From an uncultured Bacillota bacterium (lineage in GTDB: Bacteria > Bacillota > Clostridia > Oscillospirales > Oscillospiraceae), in the NCBI GenBank assembly GCA_947426945.1, contig CANEFX010000012.1, forward strand, positions 1 through 64,000: DNA of 64,000 nucleotides, written 5' to 3'. This document shows, one piece after another, positions 59,004 to 64,000 of this stretch; the stretch's first letter is position 1, and each line of letters begins with the position of its first letter. A program made the translations under genes and the position numbers. Below the pieces are notes generated by a model that saw nothing but the letters and a program-made list of their open reading frames with translations, ran no database searches and had not been told where the DNA came from.

Positions 59004-60311
59004 TTACTGGTTGAGCAGAGCGGTGTAGGAAGCGGAGTTATCGGTCTTCACCATATTGATGGCGAAGGCGTCATACTGGCTGGGGTTGCCCAGGCGGTTG
59101 GTAATGTTGGCCTCGGTCTGGCCGTCGCCGCCGATGTATTCCACGTTCAGGTTCAGGATATCGTCATAGTTCTGCAGCAGGGGCTGATAAGTGGCGCTGA
59201 GGAAGTTATCGGCCGAGTTGTAGATATTCAGCCAAACGTTCTTGGTGGGGTGAGCGGTGGCGTCCAGCTGGTTGGCCACGGGGGCGTAGGGCTTGGTGGC
59301 GTCCAGGAAGTCGTTGTAGTTGTCGGCGGTGACAGCCACGTTCAGGGCGTAGTAGGAACGCTCGGCGTCCACATACTTGAACACGTCGGGGCTGAGCACG
59401 TTGCCGGCGTCATCGGGGGTGCCGATACCGGTGTCGATGTCCACGCCGTCCAGGGCGTTGCGCAGCACACGCAGGGTCAGGTAGGCCTGCACGTCGGCGT
59501 GCTGGCTGATGGTTCCGCCGTAGCCGTCAGCGATGGCGGCGACAGCGTCGGCGTTGGCGTCATAGCCGAAGGTGGGAACCTTGTTCTCCTTGGACCAGGC
59601 GTTGAACATAGCCATGCCCATGCCGTCATTGTTGGAGGCAACAACGTCGATCTGGTCGCCGAAGGTGGAGACCCAGGTGCCGATGGTGTTGCCGGCGGTG
59701 GCGGCGTCCCAGGTGGCGCCGGCAGAGTTCTTCATCTCCTGAGAGGCCAGCTCACGGACGGTATACTCCTTGCCGCCGATGGTCAGCTTGCCGTCCTTGA
59801 CGGCGGTAGCGGAGCCGTCAGCATTGATGCCCACGGCGTCGCTCTTGATGTTGCCGCCCTCTTCAATGGCGGTGTCCAGAGCCTTGCGGACGCCCCGGGT
59901 ACGGGCGATGGAGTCGTTGTGGCCGATGTCGCCGATGGCCAGCACGTAACCGATAACGCCGTCGCCGTTGCGGTCGATGGAGTCGATATTGGCGGTGATG
60001 TAGTCCAGAATCATCTGGCCCTGGAGCTCAGCGCCCTGGTTGGCGTCGAAGCCCACATAGTAGGTGTCCTTGTTGAAGTTCAGGGCGTCCATGTCCAGCT
60101 CGCCGGTGGAGCTGTTGGAGGGCTGACGGTTGAACCAGACCAGGGGCTTGTCCTTATTGGCGATGTTTTCAGGGGTTCCGGTGGGCTGATTCGCGGAGGT
60201 GCCGGCATTGGATCCGGGGTTGGAGGGCTGCTGGGGCTTGTCGCCGCCGCCGCAGGCGGCCAGACCCAGAACCATCGCGAGAGCGAGAGCCAGCGCAAGA
60301 GTCTTTTTCAT
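59004..60311 (-). CDS. mglB: Galactose/glucose-binding lipoprotein MglB-like
   Basis: A 435-residue periplasmic-binding-protein type I lipoprotein. The signal peptide ends at LGLAACGG with the lipid-modified Cys. A Gly/Ser/Pro/Asn-rich tether (21-50) follows. The sugar-binding fold starts at KPLVWFNRQPSN; DRNGDGVIGYV resembles the Ca loop of MglB, and VVASNNDGMGMAMFNAWS and PTFGYDANADAV are family markers. The ATG at 60311 has AAAGGAG at 8 bases. It is the first gene of the operon; an 11-base palindrome TGCATTATGCA (60454-60464) upstream may be an operator. Confidence 0.94.
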   Translation of the reverse strand: MKKTLALALALAMVLGLAACGGGDKPQQPSNPGSNAGTSANQPTGTPENIANKDKPLVWFNRQPSNSSTGELDMDALNFNKDTYYVGFDANQGAELQGQMILDYITANIDSIDRNGDGVIGYVLAIGDIGHNDSIARTRGVRKALDTAIEEGGNIKSDAVGINADGSATAVKDGKLTIGGKEYTVRELASQEMKNSAGATWDAATAGNTIGTWVSTFGDQIDVVASNNDGMGMAMFNAWSKENKVPTFGYDANADAVAAIADGYGGTISQHADVQAYLTLRVLRNALDGVDIDTGIGTPDDAGNVLSPDVFKYVDAERSYYALNVAVTADNYNDFLDATKPYAPVANQLDATAHPTKNVWLNIYNSADNFLSATYQPLLQNYDDILNLNVEYIGGDGQTEANITNRLGNPSQYDAFAINMVKTDNSASYTALLNQ

Positions 60312-60802
60312 AGTTATTCTCCTTTTGTATGAATAGTCAAAATGGAATATCGCCCGCAGAAAAACCACGCACATCATCCCATTTGCCTTGATTAATAGAT
60401 TAAGACAAATCGCTTTAAAAAGCAAGCAAAATTTCACTGCAGGGTATATATTGTGCATTATGCAAAAAATTTTTCTTAAAAATTGTTTAATTTGACCAAT
60501 TTCTTTGCCGGCTGAATTTGGACATTCTGACCCTCTGTATTCCGGCGCAAGCCTAAAACAGCTCTTGATAATCACCGGAAAAGCCGCTATAATAGCAGCT
60601 ATACTGACGTGCGGAAGGGTGTGCTCCCGCATAAGGGCGTGGGGTGCGGGCATGCTCCACGTCCTGCTTTATATTTCTCTTATCCCAGACCGTCTTACTT
60701 CATCCCGCAAGCTAACTCTCATCGCCGAACGCCGGCAGCCCGCCGGGCCGGGCAGGACCGGAGAGATCCTTCTATATCCCAGAAAAAGAAAGGCGGCATA
60801 CT
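60312..60802. other. Divergent intergenic region between mglB and the CmpB-like gene
   Basis: No gene is seen. The left part is AT-rich and should hold the mglB promoter, though no good -35/-10 pair was found. The right part holds a plus-strand promoter (60565-60593) and a GC-rich leader with paired segments at 60606-60611/60658-60663 and 60626-60631/60645-60650. Confidence 0.6.
60565..60593 (+). promoter_or_regulatory. Promoter of the CmpB-like gene
   Basis: TTGATA, 17-base spacer and perfect TATAAT. It leaves a leader of about 200 bases before the ATG at 60803. Confidence 0.75.
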
Positions 60803-62089
60803 ATGAACTGGCTGGACCTGGCGCTCTATTTACTCATTTACTCCTTTTTGGGCTGGTGTACCGAGGTGCTGTACTACGCCGTCACCAGACGGAAGTTCTG
60901 CAACCGGGGCTTTCTCACCACTCCCTTCCTGCTGTCCTACGGTGCGGCCTTCGACCTGATGATCCTTACCCTGCCTGCTCTGGCCGGGCGGTATGTAATA
61001 CAGTTTTTCTTTACAATGGCCATTGTCTCGGTATCGGAGAGCTTTGCCGATTACTTAAACCGGCGGCTCGGCCCCAAGGTAAACTGGGGCGGGGAGCGCA
61101 GTCGGGCACTGGGAGGCAGCTTGGGTGGACTGATCTCCTCTGCGGCGGTATCCGCCGTCTTTTATGTGACCTACCTGGTGGTGCACCCCCTTCTGCTGGG
61201 GCTGACAACCCTGATTCCCCGGCCGTTCAAAACCGCCGCCGTGTTGGTCCTCTTCATCCTGATGATGGCGGACTTCGCAGGGGTGCTTTACACTCTTCAC
61301 ACCGGGGGTGCCCGGGCCTATGAGCGCCGGGAGGCCCGCAGCAGCGAGGGCCGGATTGCCGGAAAGATGACCGCCGCCGTGTGGCGCCGGCTCCAGAAAG
61401 CCTACCCCGGCATCCGGGAAATGACCCCGGAGGAACAGGGGGCCTACATCTTCGCCAAGGGAGTTTGTCTGGACAAGCTTGTGTGGGTGTTTCTCACCTC
61501 CGCCCTGCTGGGAGACATTATCGAAACCTTCTGGTGCGGCCTGGTGAACGGCCAGTGGATGAGCCGGTCCAGCGTGCTCTACGGCCCCTTCAGCTTCGTC
61601 TGGGGACTGGGGGCAGTGGTGCTCACCGTTACCCTCCAGCGGCTGGCCCATCGGGATTCCTTTTTTGTCTTTGCCGCCGGCTTTTTCATTGGTGGAACCT
61701 ATGAATACATGTGCAGCGTGTTTACCGAGCTGGTATTCGGCACCGTCTTTTGGGACTACAGCCATATGCCCCTGAACATCGGCGGACGGACCAACGTGCT
61801 GTTCTGCTTCTTCTGGGGAGTGCTGGCGGTATTCTGGATCAAGATCATCTACCCCAAAATGTCCAGACTGATTGAGGGCTTTCCCGCCTTGGCCGGCAAG
61901 ATTATGACCTGGGTTGTGGTGTTCATCATGGTGTGTAACGGTCTGCTCACCTGCGCGGCCATGCTGCGGCACAGCGCCCGGGCGGTCCGGCCCGAGCCCG
62001 CCAACGCCTTCGAGGAGTTCATCGACCGGCAGTACGGCGACAGCTTTATGGAGCGCCGGTGGCCCAACATGATTGTGACGGAAAAATAA
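60803..62089 (+). CDS. Putative ABC transporter permease, CmpB type, duplicated
   Basis: A 428-residue membrane protein with two halves of the PF06541 (ABC_trans_CmpB) pattern. First half: FLGWCTEVLYYAVTRRKFCNRGFL with YGAAF. Second half: GDIIETFWCGLVNGQWMSR then VLYGPFSFVWGLGAV, and GGTYEYMCSVFTELVFG. About ten helices. Despite the family name, no ABC ATPase is near and the function is unproven. AAAGGCGG precedes the ATG. Confidence 0.85.
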   Translation: MNWLDLALYLLIYSFLGWCTEVLYYAVTRRKFCNRGFLTTPFLLSYGAAFDLMILTLPALAGRYVIQFFFTMAIVSVSESFADYLNRRLGPKVNWGGERSRALGGSLGGLISSAAVSAVFYVTYLVVHPLLLGLTTLIPRPFKTAAVLVLFILMMADFAGVLYTLHTGGARAYERREARSSEGRIAGKMTAAVWRRLQKAYPGIREMTPEEQGAYIFAKGVCLDKLVWVFLTSALLGDIIETFWCGLVNGQWMSRSSVLYGPFSFVWGLGAVVLTVTLQRLAHRDSFFVFAAGFFIGGTYEYMCSVFTELVFGTVFWDYSHMPLNIGGRTNVLFCFFWGVLAVFWIKIIYPKMSRLIEGFPALAGKIMTWVVVFIMVCNGLLTCAAMLRHSARAVRPEPANAFEEFIDRQYGDSFMERRWPNMIVTEK

Positions 62090-62131
62090 AAGCGCCGCGG
62101 TCCCCGATACGTCGCTGTGTAAAACCTCCCC

Positions 62132-62160
62132 TTGTAATAGAGCGGCATTTCGATTATAAT
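62132..62160 (+). promoter_or_regulatory. Promoter of the potassium channel gene
   Basis: TTGTAA, 17-base spacer and perfect TATAAT, about 80 bases before the ATG. Confidence 0.75.
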
Positions 62161-62240
62161 TGAGGTTGACACAGCCCCGATTATCCTGCCATCGCGGCAT
62201 ATTCTACAGAACAAGAAAAGACCGGATCTGGGAGGTTCTT

Positions 62241-63452
62241 ATGGCTGATCGCAACCTATGGCTGGCCCGCCGGCGCCGGGTATTCAACATTGTGGAGGTG
62301 GGGGCCTCCGAGGACCGGTTCAGCCGCCTTTACGACCTGGTCAACTCCCTGGCTATCGTCGTCAACCTGGCTGCCAGCATCCTGTATACCTTTGAAAATT
62401 TCCGGGCAGACTTCGGCGGAGCGATTCTTTCCGTCGAGGCGGTCACCGTGGCCTTTTTCGCGGTGGATTACTGTCTGCGTCTTTGGACGGCCCGCTTTTT
62501 GTACCCCAAGCTGCCTGAGCCCCGAGCTGTCATGACGTACATACGCTCCTTCAGCGGGCTGGTGGACCTGCTCTCCTTCCTGCCCTACTACCTGCCCATC
62601 TTCTTTCCCTCCGGAGCGGTGGCCTTCCGGATGTTCCGGGTGGTACGCATCTTCCGTCTGTTCCGCATCAACGCCTATTACGACTCTCTCAATGTCATCA
62701 CCCAGGTTATCGCCAGCAAGAGGCAGCAGCTGATGTCCTCCGTATTCATTATCCTGGTGCTGATGCTGGCCTCCAGCCTGTGCATGTACAGCCTGGAGCA
62801 CGAGGCCCAGCCAGAGGTATTCACCAACGCTTTCTCCGGCATCTGGTGGTCGGTGTCCACCCTGCTCACTGTGGGCTATGGAGATATTTATCCCATCACC
62901 ACCACAGGCAAGCTGTTCGGCATCGTCATCACTTTCCTGGGGGTAGGAATGGTAGCTATCCCCACCGGCATTATCTCCGCCGGTTTCGTGGACCAGTACT
63001 CCCGGATCAAGCGGCTCAGCGAGTACGCCAATGAGTCCGACGTTCACTTTATCAAGGTCAATCTGTCCCAGAAGGACTCCTGGGCCGGCCGGACCATTCA
63101 GGCGCTGGGGCTGCCCTCCGGCATTATCGTAGCCGCTATCCAGCGGGACAGGCAGATTGTGGTACCCCGGGGTGGTGTAGAGCTGCGCGCCGGCGACATT
63201 CTGGTTCTGGGCGCCAGGTCCCTGGGGGACGACCGGCACATCGACCTGAAGGAGATGATCCTGCGCCGCCAGAATCCCTGGAACGGGCAGCGCATCCGGG
63301 ACCTGGATATCTCCCGCCAGACCATCATCGTCATGGTGCGGCGAAAAGGGAATGTCCTGATTCCCAACGGTGACCTGATACTCAAGGAGGGGGACAGCGT
63401 TATTCTTTACACCCAGTCCCGCCTGCCTCATGCCACCACCATTGAGATTTAA
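62241..63452 (+). CDS. Voltage-gated-type potassium channel with RCK C-terminal domains
   Basis: A 403-residue ion channel. Six helices are predicted; S4 has regularly spaced Arg (RMFRVVRIFRLFRI, about 130-143) and the selectivity filter is TVGYGD (210-215). The cytosolic part (about 265-400) holds two TrkA-C/RCK_C-like modules: GIIVAAIQRDRQIVVPRG and TIIVMVRRKGNVLIPNGD. These modules bind small ligands that gate the pore. GGGAGG lies 6 bases before the ATG, and it has its own promoter. Confidence 0.92.
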   Translation: MADRNLWLARRRRVFNIVEVGASEDRFSRLYDLVNSLAIVVNLAASILYTFENFRADFGGAILSVEAVTVAFFAVDYCLRLWTARFLYPKLPEPRAVMTYIRSFSGLVDLLSFLPYYLPIFFPSGAVAFRMFRVVRIFRLFRINAYYDSLNVITQVIASKRQQLMSSVFIILVLMLASSLCMYSLEHEAQPEVFTNAFSGIWWSVSTLLTVGYGDIYPITTTGKLFGIVITFLGVGMVAIPTGIISAGFVDQYSRIKRLSEYANESDVHFIKVNLSQKDSWAGRTIQALGLPSGIIVAAIQRDRQIVVPRGGVELRAGDILVLGARSLGDDRHIDLKEMILRRQNPWNGQRIRDLDISRQTIIVMVRRKGNVLIPNGDLILKEGDSVILYTQSRLPHATTIEI

Positions 63453-63500
63453 ACCGTTCCCCGCCTGCCGGCGGTATTGGTACAGAAAGGTGGTATTCTC

Positions 63501-64000
63501 GTGACGCCTACCCCTTTGAACATCCAAATGCTCGGCGGCTTTTCCATCTGCCGTGGCGGCGCGGAGCTGTCCTTTGGCAGCCGCCCTCAAAAGCTCTGTC
63601 TGCTACTGGCCTGCCTGATACGGGAGCGTCCCCGTCTCGTCCCCTATGAGGAGCTTGTGGGATTGATCTGGCAGGGCAGGTCTGTCAGCCCTGGCTCTCT
63701 CAACTCCCTGAAGGCTCTCCTTCACCGGGCCAGGGGCTGTCTGGATCAGCTGAGCGAGGGTGCCGGCAGGACTTTAATCTTCAGCCGGCAAGGTTGCTGC
63801 CAATGGAATCCGGACCAGCCCATCACGCTGGATACAGAGGAGTTTTCCCACCTGGTGCAGTCGGGAGAGGCCGCCCCAGATGAGGAGGGACGGCTGGAGC
63901 TGTGGAGCCGGGCGCTGAAGCTGTACCGGGGCGATTTCCTCCCCGCCCTCAGCGGCCATCCCTGGGTGGCTGCCACCGCCGCTGATCTGCATGGCATATA
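63501..64000 (+). CDS. SARP/BTAD-type transcriptional regulator, 3' end cut by window edge
   Basis: The frame opens at GTG 63501 with AAAGG upstream and stays open to the right edge (166 codons). Residues about 8-95 are an OmpR-like winged helix: IQMLGGFSICRGGAELSFGS, then RPQKLCLLLACLIRE and VPYEELVGLIW. LDTEEFSHLV and RLELWSRALKLYRGDFLP are the start of a bacterial transcriptional activation domain. SARP-type proteins activate neighbouring biosynthetic or stress genes; the C-terminal sensor lies outside the window. Confidence 0.8.
   Translation, partial: MTPTPLNIQMLGGFSICRGGAELSFGSRPQKLCLLLACLIRERPRLVPYEELVGLIWQGRSVSPGSLNSLKALLHRARGCLDQLSEGAGRTLIFSRQGCCQWNPDQPITLDTEEFSHLVQSGEAAPDEEGRLELWSRALKLYRGDFLPALSGHPWVAATAADLHGI

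Noticed and set aside
58755-60332. A 525-codon plus-strand frame across mglB
   Set aside because: Low-complexity Gly/Val-rich translation with no motif; antisense shadow of the MglB gene.
1-64000. CRISPR array or cas genes
   Set aside because: No set of regularly spaced direct repeats and no Cas-like protein was seen.

Overview
The window looks like chromosome from an anaerobic, spore-forming Firmicute of the Oscillospiraceae type (Flavonifractor, Lawsonibacter or Oscillibacter relatives). The evidence is indirect. Most genes are GC-rich, with strong Shine-Dalgarno sites and sigma-A promoters of 17-18 base spacing. A bofA/yaaL pair points to endospore formation. ATP-type phosphoenolpyruvate carboxykinase, an S-layer-homology protein, a nickel-pincer (lar) cofactor operon and CmpB-like membrane proteins fit this group. 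No rRNA genes are present, so the genus is an inference.

Layout. 1-7784 (minus): a NUDIX gene leads a type I restriction-modification operon with hsdR, two different hsdM genes and hsdS. One hsdM carries an ADP-ribosylglycohydrolase domain; hsdS runs off the left edge. 7890-11072 (plus): housekeeping and hypothetical genes (peptide deformylase, phosphoesterase, YaaA, tocopherol-cyclase-like). 11073-11978: non-coding, with several inverted repeats. 11979-17678: an AT-richer catabolic cassette (amidohydrolase, GPH-type carrier, HisD-family dehydrogenase) divergent from a MerR-type regulator. 17864-20801 (minus): sigma factor with RsgI/PepSY anti-sigma-like protein, and bioY. 20973-31589 (plus): tRNA-Gly, a topoisomerase IV-like pair split by a REP-associated transposase, YitT, LUD protein, a lipoprotein, an SLH protein, YaaL and BofA. 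31716-38881 (plus): two tRNA-Ser genes, rsmA, pckA, and yerC-methyltransferase-hslO. 38930-47830 (minus): pfkA, then a nickel operon (larE-larB-larC and a five-gene Nik/Dpp-type ABC importer) behind a structured leader RNA. 47966-53649 (plus): tRNA-Leu, an RpiR regulator, and gltS, an ornithine-cyclodeaminase-like gene and nhaC. 53875-55497: a lone DUF4157 protein of the kind found among contractile-injection-system effectors. 55624-60311 (minus): an mgl galactoside ABC system whose permease has a long coiled-coil extension. 60803-64000 (plus): CmpB-like membrane protein, a voltage-gated-type K+ channel and a truncated SARP-type regulator.

How genes work together. The larE-larB-larC genes build the nickel-pincer nucleotide, and the downstream importer most likely supplies the nickel. 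The leader has a promoter, paired small hairpins and an intrinsic terminator that shares bases with the last of these hairpins, which suggests riboswitch-like control of the whole operon. The restriction operon joins DNA modification to ADP-ribose chemistry. The MerR regulator faces a promoter with a 19-base spacer, the geometry typical of MerR activation. The gltS promoter is flanked by 13-base inverted half-sites, a likely operator for the neighbouring RpiR protein.

Strongest candidates for something undescribed: the larE leader RNA; the ADP-ribosylglycohydrolase-HsdM fusion with a second HsdM and a NUDIX gene; the transposase that carries its own REP units in frame; the orphan DUF4157 protein with two HExxH sites; and the coiled-coil-MglC fusion.
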